Source of the DNA: Scortum barcoo | Lineage: Eukaryota > Chordata > Actinopteri > Centrarchiformes > Terapontidae | Reading direction: 5' to 3' | Assembly: GCA_023238725.1 (NCBI GenBank) | Contig: CM041538.1 | Location: forward strand, 7,857,380-7,921,379 | DNA: 64,000 bases | In this document: in pieces, positions 25,791 to 37,650 of the stretch | Numbering within the stretch: the stretch's first letter is position 1 | How the letters are laid out: every line of letters begins with the position of its first letter | Notes under the pieces: model-generated | The model's database searches: none | What the model was told of the DNA's origin: nothing | Seen by the model: only the letters and a program-made list of their open reading frames with translations | Made by a program: the position numbers and the translations under genes

Positions 25791-28458
25791 ACCAGTCATG
25801 GTAGCCTAACCATCAAAACAACCTTTGAAACAACATTTACATATGGGGCTACAGTCTTTAATAGTTTAAAAGGTGATAGGAAGATCTTAAATGAAATATG
25901 ACTAAACTATAATCAGTGGAAACATTTTAAAGTTAGTTACATGCACCCTGTCGTGTCTTTATCCTGAACCTGTATGAGCTGTATCTGATAAATGAATGAT
26001 CTATCGTGTATTTGGAGATTTACGGGAGTGCATCGTCCACTCTGGTCCCAGCACTCGGCCTGTTTATGTCTTTGAACTGCCTCTCCTCATGCTGAAGCCC
26101 ATTTAGAGAAGCTGTTCATGAAGCGTCATTAAACTTAGATTCGTGATTCATAGCGTCATGTGAGTTGAAAGTGGGCAGTCTGCTGGAGCGCAGAGAGATT
26201 CAAATTGGATAGGCTTAGACCACGGTTGAGTGCAGTCATGCAGTCAAAAGGATAAGGAACAATCTCTCCCTGCTCCTCTGTCAGCTCGCTCGCCATATGT
26301 TATATGTACTGTGTGTTCACAGTTTGCCCACCTCTAGCACTCACTCTGTTCATATCCTCGGTCCAGCATTTAGGAGTAATAATGTCATGCAAATTGAATA
26401 AGCTCAGTCATCTGCAGCATGGAGCTGTACATACATCTTCAGTGTAACAGTGATTAAGCTGACTATTCAAATTTAGCACTTAAACACTTGGGGAACTAAC
26501 AAAGTGTCAGAAAATCTTCCAGTATTCAGGCCATAGTCTGGCATCTACTCAACTTTCTGCTCATATCGCTCATCATGTTGCACCAGAGCCGAAGAAGATG
26601 TTTTATATGAATGTTTTTCCCCGGAGAGATATCTCAGAGAATTCATAAAATGAGCCATATTTGGCTCAGAGGGAGCAAAGCAGAGAGGACTGGGATCTGT
26701 CAAGGTCGTCTGTCAAAAAGCAGGACACATGTCTGAATTTGGGGAAGTGTTTCATTCCAGAACAGAAAAACACTTCATAAGTAGTGAGGGAGCTGAGCAG
26801 GAAGACAGTCACAGTGACAGGCTTTGCCTCATCCCTCATCTATTTCACCACCAGTCAAAACACCAACCTGAAATAGACACTTTGTTCCCCACAAATGGCT
26901 TTAACACGTGCTCCGCTGAAACCCGAGATGTATAATAACATCTTTTTACTGACACTATTTATATTGTGAAAGCTATCAGGCTTAATTGTATGTCATACCT
27001 TTCTCCTCTCTGTGTTTTTAATCTCTTCATTTTGGCACTGGGGAGGTCGAAGGGTTTGTCTGTGACCATAATCTCTCTTGAATAAAAGGGAAAGGAAAAT
27101 GCTTTAAAACATGTTGCTGATCTTGGCAGGTTGTATCCCAGTTATGGGTTATAGCGAGCAACGGGGTTCCCGCTATCACGCCATCTCAACTTGCCCACAT
27201 TTCCTTGAGAGCTTGCGATCCCCTCCCAACACTCTGCCAGTGCCAGCTGTTATTCTTAAAAGGTCTGTGAACCTGACATCAAAACATGGTTTTATATGTC
27301 ATTAAATTCCACTATCCTCTCATTTCAGGCCTCAGAGATAATCAATCACTTGTACGAGGGTGCCAATATGTTAGCATACTGGGGGAGTGTACAGATCAGG
27401 ACATGAATAACATCAGGGCGGATTGGATTACTGGAGTCAGAATGTGGTCGAGGGGTTTGAGTTTGGGTTTGCAGAATTTTCTATAGAATAAAATCTGACC
27501 CAGGCTGGGTAAATACCGCTTTAATGGTCACGCAGTCCGAGTTGTTTTTGCATTGATGTTATTGCTGCCACCCTCGGGCTATAAAGTTCCTGAACTCGCC
27601 TGGCATGTACTGGCTTTGACTTACAAAAAGGTGAGAGCCCCAAGGCCGGGGTGCAAGGCCCGAGAAGGTTACACTAAAGCTGCGCTGAGCTGATCACAGC
27701 CAAAAGTTTCTTAAGGTCTTCCAGGAAAGTGCTGACATTTTTATAACCTGTATAACAATGCATTTATATTCCAGATAACCAAATCTGATTAAAGACATGG
27801 CTGCACTGCCTCCCTCTCCCCCCCCCCGCTCTGTTTGCTCCCACATCTGCAAAAGCGTCTCGCTCTCAGCAGTGAGGGTGGGGGAAAGATGGGTACTGAT
27901 GAGAGAGAAAGGGAGGGAGAAGACAATTAAGAAAGCACGTTAATGAGAAGTAAGGTAGTAAAAAAAACAAAAAAACAAAGTCCAGCAAGTGTTTACCAGA
28001 TGGCAACCTGCAGGAGGTGGCAAGATCAACAATGACTCCCCAATAAACACAACATTTTGACATACTGTAAAGGGTTTCATTTTGACCTGTTATCAGAAAG
28101 GTACACTTGTTCAAATTTTTAAGTAATACAGCCAAAAAAATGTAACTTCAATACCACTGATATGGTTACGAAGGATTTCAGGGTTGCTGTGAGCCGTTGT
28201 ATCAACATCTCTTCAGTGCTATAATGTTTTCTAGAGGGAGAGACCTCTAGCGAGGGTGAGGTGAGAGAAAGTGCAGCCTTGTGGTCTGCTTTGGTTTCTA
28301 ATATTGCAGAGGTAGTTCTTCAGCGGCCAAGCGGCACCATGTGACGGTAACTGGATCGCCACACAGCTGCAGCCGCGGGCACCGTTGGTCGTCCCCAAGG
28401 CTGCTGGAATAGCGACAGGACAGCTCCGCACACATGCGAGCACACAAATACTGTACAC

Positions 28459-28479
28459 GCACACACACACACACACACA
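28459..28479. repeat. (AC)n microsatellite
   Basis: AC run of about ten units. Confidence 0.85.
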
Positions 28480-29379
28480 AACATAGAGCAGTGTGTGGAA
28501 AAACCCAAATGGTACAGGATGGGGGTAAGTGGGGAGGTGCGGGAGAGAACTCTACCCTGCCTGTTTCAAAGATGTTTTTAAAGCTGTGAAATTTCTAGTG
28601 CAACCACGGCAGGCTGGGTTACACACAGGGCTGTCTTTTAAAGCGAGAGCTGGCGTGTTTGTTCTTCTGTTAAATGAAGGGTGGCGGTGGTCAGACTGGA
28701 ACCCAACTACAGTCAATTAGGAATGTCTCTGTCAGAGGGCAGACCAGACGCTTGTTCTCTATTAAAGCCGTGTTGTTTCTATTAGCTCTGATGGCCATTG
28801 CTGCAGATTTATGGAACAGCTGGGACAGATTCATACGAAGTGATGAAGAGAATGGGTCAAACTTTAGACAGTAAGAGAGTAAGAGCCAAGAGTAAGAGTT
28901 AAATTAATATTACATGGGTACATAATGAACATGGGGTTGAGTGTCTAACACCCCAGCCTGTCCATGTGGGAAGAATGACATCAGCCATTACAGCAAGAGT
29001 GCTAAAATGATATGTTTGAGTTACTTAAGCGAATAAGTACACTTCCCAAAATGTCAAACTATAACTTGTATAATAAAGACTCATAACCTTAACCAAACAC
29101 ACTTCCACCATTTCCCCTTTGTACAGTAAAAGAAGCAGAAATTCAGTGAAAAGTTAAAAAGGGATATTATTTATCTGGCTTGCTTTGATCTTCATCCGGG
29201 TTTACTTTTTTGATCATGCTGTGCTTGTGTTTCGCCTGTTTCGTGTGAAGTCATCGTCCTTGACTTAAGAGCACAGCTTGGCCTGCACTGCTAAAAAAAC
29301 CCCATCCGTACTGTGCAGACAGATTTAACTGGGTTGTCTGGTGATATGATCTATTGATCTTGTCTTGTTTGTCTGAGTC

Positions 29380-29630
29380 TGTCCGTCCATCGCTCATGGA
29401 AGTTATTTCGGGTGATATCTCTGAACACTGCTGGCCTGACCATATATCCTCGCGTTGTATTCCAGACTTGAAAAACTTACACTGATTAGATCACAGAAGG
29501 TCAAAATTTATGGCACACAAACATCTCTGAGATATCACTGTCAAATTTGGACAAAACTTGATTGAGTGATCCTTGGCGCTATTTTCTAGCGTCTAAATAA
29601 ATTATATCATTGCCCGGAGGGGGTCAATAT
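29380..29630 (+). repeat. Possible degenerate fish dispersed repeat
   Basis: The order of GTCTGTCCGTCCATC, GTGATATCTCTGAACA, GAAGGTCAAAATTTATG, AACATCTCTGAGATATC and AAATTTGGACAAAA resembles a common fish repeat built from 'gatatctc' and 'caaatttggcac' blocks. The match is loose and from memory. Confidence 0.35.
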
Positions 29631-32600
29631 GATTAAAGGTTGGCATTTCAAACTCTGGCAGGCTGGCTGCCAGGATCCCCTTTGGTTATAGGTGAAAAGG
29701 CAAAGGCACATTTATTTTTTTTTTACTGTTTGGCTCCGGCTGTGCCTCATTCATGCCTGAGGGACAGTTTTTACTTTCATATTTTTCTTTAATTTGGAGA
29801 GGTCATTGTATGGCATCGAAATGATTGTGTGCTAACTGAGGCAATGCCACACAGCTGTAGCGTAACCCTACACCAGTATCTCTGAGTCAGGCTTGGCTAC
29901 CAAACACCAGAGCGCACAGGGCTGTTGCAGGGCAGGGTGGGACAGGGGAGAATCCAAAGTGCATGGCAAGTTGGCAGACGGATCAAACGCTCTATCCTGA
30001 CCCCTCATGCTCAATGTTGCAGCTACTTTGAAATAAACAGAAGGAATAGCGCCTGGAGTGTAATGATAACATCCAGCAGCACAACACAGAGTGTTGGCCT
30101 TACAAATAGAAATCCATAACAAATAAAACCATGAAGGAAATTTAAGTATTTGACCTTCAGGAGAGTGAATTTACCGTTGTCTTGAGTGTGAAATTTCAAT
30201 TAGTGTTGCCCGTGTAGTTATTACAACGGTTTATATTGTGTGCAAAATATAAATGAGATGTCAGTATTTTTCTGTAAGTGTATTTTAATCCTACGTTTCC
30301 TCTAGTACCTGTTGAATGTCTTTATCTTTACAATTGCTTACTATCAGCCAAAACCACTCTGAAGTTGCTTATAAGAAAGGATGATTATGTTAATGAGATA
30401 TTTAACCTAATAAAACTTTTGCTTTTATTCTAAACGAGTTTGATTTATGTGTTGTTTTATTTTAAATGCCGCTGAACAAATCCACAGAAGTCAAACGAAT
30501 TAAACCAAAACAACAATCCCTTTCTTGAGCTCCTTACATAAGAAAACAAGAGAATAAAAAAGATCTTCTCCCGCATCCAGGCCTTTATATATTCAAGAGG
30601 CTGCCACGAGGGAGCCAATGACTAACCAGGATTCACTTAAACAATCAGTCAAACCAGTCAATAACAGCAGCTCACCTGCAGCTCATCACAGACACACTCC
30701 CAAACCATACCACAGCAGGTTCACATATCATAGCAATCAGCAGCGCCGTATATCAAGGCGATCTTGGCTCATGAACCTCATCATAGTCCAAGAAAATCAA
30801 ACCCACCTCCCATATGTTATGAACTTATGAACTTTATCATCCACTTGTACCACAAAAATATTTATTTATAAGTCCAACTATGAGGCGCCTACACTCTGTA
30901 AAACAAACGCGCAATGTTCAATCTGAAGGCAAAACATGAATTCTGTCAACCAGTTCAAATGCGGCCGTGTCGAGTGGAGCAACCGCTCGAAAAATCATTT
31001 GAGCCGGGATGCTGTTTCTCTCTATTCAAAGTCAGCGTGTCAGGAACGGGGTCCTCATCAACCTGGAGAGTTCTTCGCACTGTCCAAACATCCCATAACA
31101 ACACTATTAAATTCAGACAGCAGCTCTCTCTCAAGTGCCAGGGGGGAAATGACCTTGCCACACCAAGACATATGCTTTTAGTCCGCTCTCATTCTGTAAT
31201 GAGGAGAGCTGGCAGCACGATCAAAGGCTTTCCACTGAACCCTGATACTAAATGTTGCTGATGACCTGTCCGGAGGGAGAGACTGATATGTGGATGGTAC
31301 CAAACAACTCGAGAGGTCTGGCTGCTTCAGTCGGGTTTCGAAGGGAGGCCGGAGTCCTGTTCAAAACTCCCGTGAATGAGAATTTACCTTCTCTGCACGT
31401 CTGCCTTTGCACACAGCTAGTGTAAACACTGAAGGGTGGTAAAGGAAATGAAAGCAATGGGAAAACAAAGATCATTTTGATAGTTCTGTGCTGCACAGCT
31501 GTGGGGTGGAGGCGAACAAAAAGAGTTTTGAAGGAGCTGGAGCAAACGTAACATGTGGACTACCTCTTTGTCATGTCTCCCCCACCCACCGGCTCTCTCC
31601 AGCTCCTCTCTCTGCTCTCTCCCATCTTTCCACTGACTGCTGCTGCTGATAGAGTCAGTACGATGAAAATATGAAGATCAGAGTTACTGGGAAATGCCAA
31701 AGCAAAGCTTTTCCACCCTGAACAGAATGAAATCAATCCCGCTGAAATGGAAATGAGGCACAACGAGAGAATGAACAGCAGGAGCGCGAGAGGTGGGCGA
31801 CAAAAGGCAGAGGACGGGGGAGAGGAGGAGGGCTGCGGGGGCTGTTACAAATCCAGAAACATGTTTCAACCTGTTGAAACTGCTTTGTCAGCAAAGTGGC
31901 CTGAATCCAACATGCATCCTCTGTCTCTCTTTTCCCCCTCCACTCCCCCCATGCCCGCAAAGGAAAATGTTAATAAACTGGGGATAGCAGATCGAAGCAA
32001 ACCTTTCCAAAGAGCACAGAACAATAAAGCTAATCTGTCTGTCTCTGGCACAATCCTAACAAGAACAGCGGAACGTGAATGGCATTTCAGAGCGGGGTCG
32101 CTATCTACTAAGCCGCCACACACCTCGTCTGAGGACACTCCAGAATGAAGCATGGGAGAACGGGATAAATGAGCTTTTCCCGTAGCTTTGCCGGAGGGAA
32201 AATTGATTTATATCCTCTGTTATTCTTCACAGAAGTCATTATCACTCCTTTGTGACTGATGCGTATCTTTTTTTATCATCGTTGTGAAAATGGCAATTTG
32301 CACTCTCTGCAAGGAAGAGGTTTTAATGTTGTAAAATTGCCGTAGATAGTGTACAAAAAAAAACAAAAAAAAAAAAAAACAATGGAGCTGCTTTCAGGCT
32401 CACAACCTCATCTCGCTTTGTGCCAATCGGCTCTCCCTGTCTGTCTGTGAAAAGACCGGGAGAAAGGCATTCTGATATGCTGGTAGATACTCGCAAACAG
32501 AGACACGGAGCAGCGCACTATCACCTCTGTGTTGACGCCACAAAGTCCAGAGTTGTCAAAAGTATCTGACCTCCATCTCTGAGAGATTACGGCGCAGAGC

Positions 32601-32706
32601 ACAAAAAGAGTGGAGGGGGAGAGAAAAAGTGGAAAGTGGATATAGATCACATGCGTGTTCAAACAAACTCTGCCGGCGTCAGGCCCGGCATACAATAAAG
32701 AACAAT

Positions 32707-32720
32707 GTCGCCTAGGCAAC
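32707..32720. promoter_or_regulatory. Strict RFX X-box motif
   Basis: GTCGCCTAGGCAAC fits GTNRCC-N2-RGYAAC exactly. It lies about 1 kb beyond the stop codon of the minus-strand dmrt2 gene and may be part of a downstream enhancer. No promoter features are visible around it, and a chance match is possible. Confidence 0.4.
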
Positions 32721-33645
32721 GCTGGCACCCTCCCATTCCCCCTTTGGTGAATATTTCTCATCTTCCCTCATTCTTTTGGTGTGATGAAACGAAACTCTAT
32801 GAAATATTAAACAGTGTGCCATATGATCAGTAAATTTAAGGTCATAATGATAGACTACAGACTGACAAAGTGTCTTACAGTTGGAGAACAATGGAGCTGA
32901 TGAAATACCAATAAATAATTAATACATATTTCTCACTTGGTAAGAAAGGAGAGACCAGATGCAGATTTTCTTTTTTCTGTCAGGCCTTTCTTTGCTCTTA
33001 CAGAAATATTTTTGGAAATTCTTTGCTCTTTTAACAGTCACCACCTGCCTCGTCTCATGTTCTTCCTTTCATTGTTAGTTTTCCTGTGACTAAAGAGAGA
33101 TTTCTAAGCAACACCTGGTTTGTTTTGACATTGTGATGCCCGAAAGCAGCGTAGCGATCAGCCAGCCATATCTACACTTTGATTTGAAAAAATCAAGGCA
33201 CAAAGCAAGAAATGGGCACAAGCTCAAACACAGTTTGACTTTTTATCAACTTTGTTTTATGGATGTATCGTATATTTCTCCTACAACAAAAGGGGATAAA
33301 ATAAGATTGGCATGAGAGGGTTCAATATATTTTCACCACGCTGCTGACAGAGGAGTATAAAACAGGTTTACATTTTTAACAAGTATATTTATACAAAATA
33401 TGCTCAATTTAGGCACAAAAATGAAAATATAGTGATCAAGTACAATTATATGTTTCATTGTTATATTTTTAATTATAGTTAAAATATAGCTAAATACATT
33501 TTTATGAAAAATAAGGGGGAAAAAATACAATTCATAATTTGAGTTCTCAAAGTTTTTCATAAATATTTTACCCATTACCATTTAAAAGCAACCAGCCCTT
33601 GTAAAAACAAGTGTTTCTGAAACATGTGATAAAACCATTTCTATA

Positions 33646-33651
33646 TTTATT
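33646..33651 (-). terminator. Candidate poly(A) signal of dmrt2b
   Basis: On the minus strand AATAAA lies 65 bases past the TGA stop. This would give a very short 3' UTR; further A/T-rich candidates lie lower, for example near 33465, so the true cleavage site is open. Confidence 0.35.
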
Positions 33652-33715
33652 CACTTGAGATCAGTTTTGATACAGCACATAAACAAAGTGCACTATGCTG
33701 CTAACCATTTGCCTG

Positions 33716-34566
33716 TCAGGTCCTCAGCAGAGCCTCCACAGAGAAAGGTAACGGCCTCACAGCGGGGGTCCTGACTGAACTGCCATGAGGGCTCTTGACA
33801 GAGTTGGCGTGAGTACCTGCCTGTTCGGCAGGAGTGTCTGCGCGCCAGCCCTTAGCTGTCAGAGGTCTGGGATCAAAAGTCCTGCTGGGCGCACTGACGT
33901 CTAGCCCGCCCAGGATACCCTGATCTGATCCAGAAATAGAGCGCGTGACAGTCGAACAACCATCTGAGTCCATTAGTTCGGTTGGTTTTGAGGGTGATTT
34001 GACAAGGTCTAGACCTGATGAGGCACTGCCATGATGTTTGAGTCTTTGTTGTGATAGTAGAGGCATCAGCTCTGCTCGGTCTCTCTTCTCACAGCCTTTC
34101 CAGCTGTTCTGCACCTTCTCATCCTCCCTGGTTGGCTCAGAGCTTTGGCATAAGAAGTCATTGTAGTCATCTTCTGCAGAGGACCTGCCCTTTAGGTGGA
34201 AGAACTGATAGAACTGGAAGTCGCACTCATACAGAGGCTTATATTTATACACAGTCACACAATTGGACGTCCCCGCAGCCGTGGGGTCCTTGTTGAGAAG
34301 ACAGCAGTGGAGGCCAGGGGAGACGGGCAGGGGCGGAGGGTGAAGCACGGGGACGAGGGCGGAGGGGGAGAGGGACAGGTCGCTCTGCAGCTCTCTCTGC
34401 CTCAGCTCCCGCTCCAGCATCACGTTCTCCAGCTCCTTGTCTGCGAAGGCTCGCCTCTTCCTCATCCGGGCGCTGATGGAGGGACAGGCCGAGTGTGTTT
34501 GCTCGCGCTGCACCTGCTTTGGCCAGCAGGAGGTGTCGTCCTCCAGCGGCACCACTGGTTTGAGCC
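33716..34566 (-). CDS. dmrt2b: dmrt2b exon 3 (last coding exon)
   Basis: The acceptor CCCCTTGTGCAG is followed by 851 bases that end in TGA at 33718-33716. It begins with the Gly that completes the exon 2 codon and continues LKPVVPLEDD. The basic/charged MRKRRAFADKELENVM block, predicted helical, is the second Dmrt2 hallmark. A proline- and serine-rich part follows, then an aromatic stretch (VYKYKPLYECDFQFYQFF, about residues 255-272) and a polar tail with no family match that I can see. Confidence 0.88.
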
Positions 34567-37024
34567 CTGCACAAGGGGCAAAGCCACACGCTGCTGTTAT
34601 GTGTTCATATATTTAATTCATTTATGAATAATGAAGTTGTTCCAACCAATTAATTGTTGTGTTTATATCTGAGTACCTTCTTCTTTATTATTTTAATTAC
34701 GCAGTTGGTTAGCTGCGTCATTTTTGCTTTAGAGAGAGCACAGAGAGGCTAAGAGGGCTATAAAGAAGACAAAGGCTTCAGCAGGATTTGACTGCAAGCC
34801 AGCAGGTATTTATGCAGACAATGTATTACAGTAATGGCCTCTTATTGTGAAATAGTGACGCCATGGTGATCAGGTTTGTATAGATAAATTAAGTGCGTGC
34901 AGTGCTGGGAAATGACACGAAAGATGACACACTGGCAGAGTGGGCACATGCGGGCATTGAAGATGCAGCTACAGTGTGAGAAAATATGGAGCTAATGCAA
35001 GTGTGTGTTAAAAAGCATGTATTTGGGTGATGATAAGTGTGTGTTTAGCTATGGGGACAAATATGTGTTTATTTATTATCATCCTGTATATGGACTAAAA
35101 GCTGGTCCCCATAGAGTCAGCCATTATTTTGGGTCAAGACTTGGGTTTTGGTCAAGGTTTGAGTCAGGCTTAAGGTAAGAATAGGCTGGGCTTGGACAAA
35201 TAAAAATCATTTAGTTTGACTGGCAGTGAATCACTTCCTCCACTGACAGATGACAAACAAATCAATTTGAGATTTAGCATTAATTCTGACAGACTTCAAG
35301 CATTAAAAGCAATACTGCAAACTGTGAGAGTTGACTTTAAAGGGTTTCATCTGATGTACTGAAAAGAAAAAAAGTAGGCACTTTCTAACACAGTCTAACA
35401 GAGGAGAAGTGCGTTAATGAGAAAGGAGATGTTAATTAAACTATACCCTGAAGGATGCTCTTAGCCAAGATGCTCGGCTCGGCTGCTCTGCTGTAACGCT
35501 GATATGCTGTCCTCCGCAATGGAGCTGCACACCTGATCCCCCTCTTACCCTGGGAGAAACATAGGAACAGGAATTAGACATTTGGACATAATCATATTAT
35601 ACTGAGACCATGCCCCAAGGGTAATTAAAGCTTAAATTAATTATGTAAGAGGCGAGTAGGGCTCTTTGTGATTCTAAGATTTAAGAAGAGATATACGGCC
35701 ATATTTACCCTGTTGACACTGGAGGAATATATGAAGTATATATGAAATGTATTTCAGAGGAACAAAATGTCTTGTTCTATTCGGTAGTAGCTATTTTAGT
35801 TAGTATGTTGTTGTATTAATGTTCTCTTTAAGAAAATATTTTCAATAACAATAACATTTATTTATATAATTCAGTTTGAAATATATAATAATAATAATGA
35901 CAATTCTTTCACAGGATTTCACATCTCGCCTTCACTTATTAATACATACATTACAATATACCTTCTTACCAGAATAAACTGCATTTGTCTTGTGATGTTG
36001 TGTTAAGGTCTTCCTTGTAAAATTGATTTGATCTTTGATCAATTGAACATTGATCTCAGTGAGGCTTCCTGATTAAATAAAGCTTAGACAGTTCATCCAG
36101 TCTTCACACTGACACCGAGGAGCCCTACGTCAGACTAAATTGTAAAACTATCCAATGTTCAAAATCTGATCAAATTTGTACAAAAAGTGATTTGTGTAAA
36201 TGCTGGAAAAACTTCAGCTCTTTCAGCCTATAGTTCTGCACCTATATTTGAGTATAAAAATTCTGTCTGTCCTACCACGGACCATGAGCTGATCAGACAG
36301 ACACACACAAATATATATTATAGTAGCAGCCTAACCTTCCGCCATTCAGCTTTTTTCTCACCACTTGTGTAAAGCATATAATATTTATCTGCGATTTCTC
36401 CTCGGACAATTACACTGAATGGACGGCTCAAGAAAATTATTTGGCGTTACATGAAAATAAATCTTCACTCTCTCATCATGTGCGAGTCATTACACCTTCA
36501 GTCTTTAAAATATATTCAGTCATTTATTGCAGTCACATCTAACCCGCCTTTTTGACACTGCCCTTTGTCGCCTGTGTGTGAATCCCCCCCTCATAATCAC
36601 CTACTGGAGGTCATGAGTTACCCATCTGCTAACTCTCCATCCTTCCTCCAGCACTGACCTGCCCCTGCTCTCTCCTCACCTCCGCAGCCTGCTGCCGCCT
36701 CAGCGCGACCTGCGCGGCCATGACGCGCTGCCGCTCCACCACCAGCAGGCAGCAGGCGCAGCGACAGTCCCTCCAGCGGCAGAAGCGTTTGTGGCCTTTC
36801 AAACACGACACGACGCCGTGGTTCCGGCAGCGGGCGCATTTGGGGCTCCGGGTCATCTTGCGCGGTCTCTGCTGATGGCGCTCTGGAGACAGCGCCACTT
36901 TCTTCTCCCCTGCGTCCCCGCGGCATCCGTCAGGACTTGTCACGTCAACGACGTCTTTGGATTTCAGCACGTCGAGCTGTGCTGCGGTCTCCAGCTGCGG
37001 GCCTTCTTCCAGATGGGAGGACAT
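33716..37024 (-). CDS. dmrt2b: dmrt2-family transcription factor, probably dmrt2b (three exons)
   Basis: Joined exons 37024-36680, 35549-35447 and 34566-33716 give 432 residues. The product is a nuclear DNA-binding factor of the DM (doublesex/mab-3) class. The DM domain (about residues 57-110) has all zinc ligands: C63, C66, H78 and C82 in one site, H69, C87, C89 and C92 in the other. Exon 2 carries the Dmrt2-type SILAKSILQG, and exon 3 the MRKRRAFADKELENVM block (184-199). The start is fixed by an in-frame TAG directly before the ATG. In fish, dmrt2 genes act in somite and left-right development. I choose dmrt2b over dmrt2a for two reasons: the C-terminal half shows nothing like the conserved Dmrt2 tail, and no dmrt3 or dmrt1 exon appears in the 27 kb upstream. 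The paralogue call is inference; the dmrt2 family call is firm. Confidence 0.85.
34567..35446 (-). other. dmrt2b intron 2
   Basis: 880 bases with GT and AG ends. It holds no further exon that I can support. Confidence 0.85.
35447..35549 (-). CDS. dmrt2b: dmrt2b exon 2
   Basis: This exon has 103 bases, 34 codons plus one base. The acceptor follows a pyrimidine-rich tract (TTTCTCCCAG) and the donor is GTATAG. It encodes a basic linker (GKRGIR), a YQR motif and SILAKSILQG, the short block that marks Dmrt2 proteins. It is too short to stand out as an ORF and was found by reading the minus strand for Dmrt2 homology. Its phases (0 in, 1 out) agree with both neighbouring exons. Confidence 0.88.
35550..36679 (-). 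other. dmrt2b intron 1
   Basis: 1,130 bases with GT and AG ends. It is AT-rich, with a short (TAA)n near 35885. Confidence 0.85.
36680..37024 (-). CDS. dmrt2b: dmrt2b exon 1 (DM domain)
   Basis: This exon holds 115 codons, from ATG (37024-37022) to the GAG codon before the donor GTGAGG, phase 0. It contains a 56-residue acidic/polar leader and the complete DM domain. A second in-frame donor, CAG/GTCAGT at 36659, would add seven residues. The first donor is preferred because Dmrt2 proteins splice right after the QQA(A/T)E segment. An extra cysteine (C91) sits next to zinc ligand C92, where most family members have Asn. Confidence 0.9.
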
Positions 37025-37389
37025 CTATGACTAAGAGCACCGGGATCCCACTTTTAATCCGTGATGCCGCTAACGCTGAGCGCGCTTTTTACGCATAAGA
37101 TGATGAAAAGTCAAACTGCTCCAACGTGGTTATGGCAGTTAGTTATTAAAGGAGAAAAAATATCTACTGTTTTCCAAATTGTTCTCATTAAAAAGTCAGA
37201 GGAGATGATGAATCACAGCGTTGGTATACTTTTACGCACACATTTAAAACACGTAAATATCTTTAGGAACTATAATTCCAGCACAGCTGCACCTGCAACA
37301 GGTCTTCCTAATTGAACTAAATCACCTTCCGTCAGACAGACACTATAGCCACGCAATAAGACTGTGATCCGGGATTAGAGAGGCCGTGC

Positions 37390-37650
37390 GCCACGACTTT
37401 ACGGCACACTCGTTCCTATTGTGCTGTCCTGCTCCGGGCTGCCGCTGCTGCCGCTACATGACGGTGTTTTTCGGGGTGGAAACTTTGCAGCCTGCCGCCA
37501 GACGTTTGAAATGTTAAGCCTCTCTCAGCTGCTCTCTGACGCTGTTTCCAAGAACAAGCGGATGGCAGACCGGGCCACAATGCCGAGCTCCTGGCGCGGG
37601 GACCCGTCCGGGGAGATTTGGGGAAGCCCATTTGCAGCTAAAAGCAAAAG
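37390..37650 (-). promoter_or_regulatory. CpG-rich segment upstream of dmrt2b
   Basis: CpG-dense DNA about 370-630 bases upstream of the dmrt2b ATG, set in AT-rich surroundings. It may be the promoter or a non-coding first exon. A plus-strand ORF of 139 codons (37421-37840) crosses it but shows no known domain, so it is not called. Confidence 0.45.

Larger units (their letters stand above)
23526..33640. other. Non-coding stretch before the dmrt2 gene
   Basis: No supported exon. It contains a Tc1-like fragment, AC and GT runs, a possible degenerate dispersed repeat at 29380-29630, an A-run at 32346-32380 and a strict X-box at 32707. ORFs up to 133 codons (31747-32148 plus) overlap others on the opposite strand and show no known domain. 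Confidence 0.6.

Noticed and set aside
34196..34627. 143-codon plus-strand ORF and a 114-codon minus ORF at 34245-34589
   Set aside because: Both lie over dmrt2b exon 3 in other frames. The exon 3 frame carries the conserved Dmrt2 block, so these are shadows.
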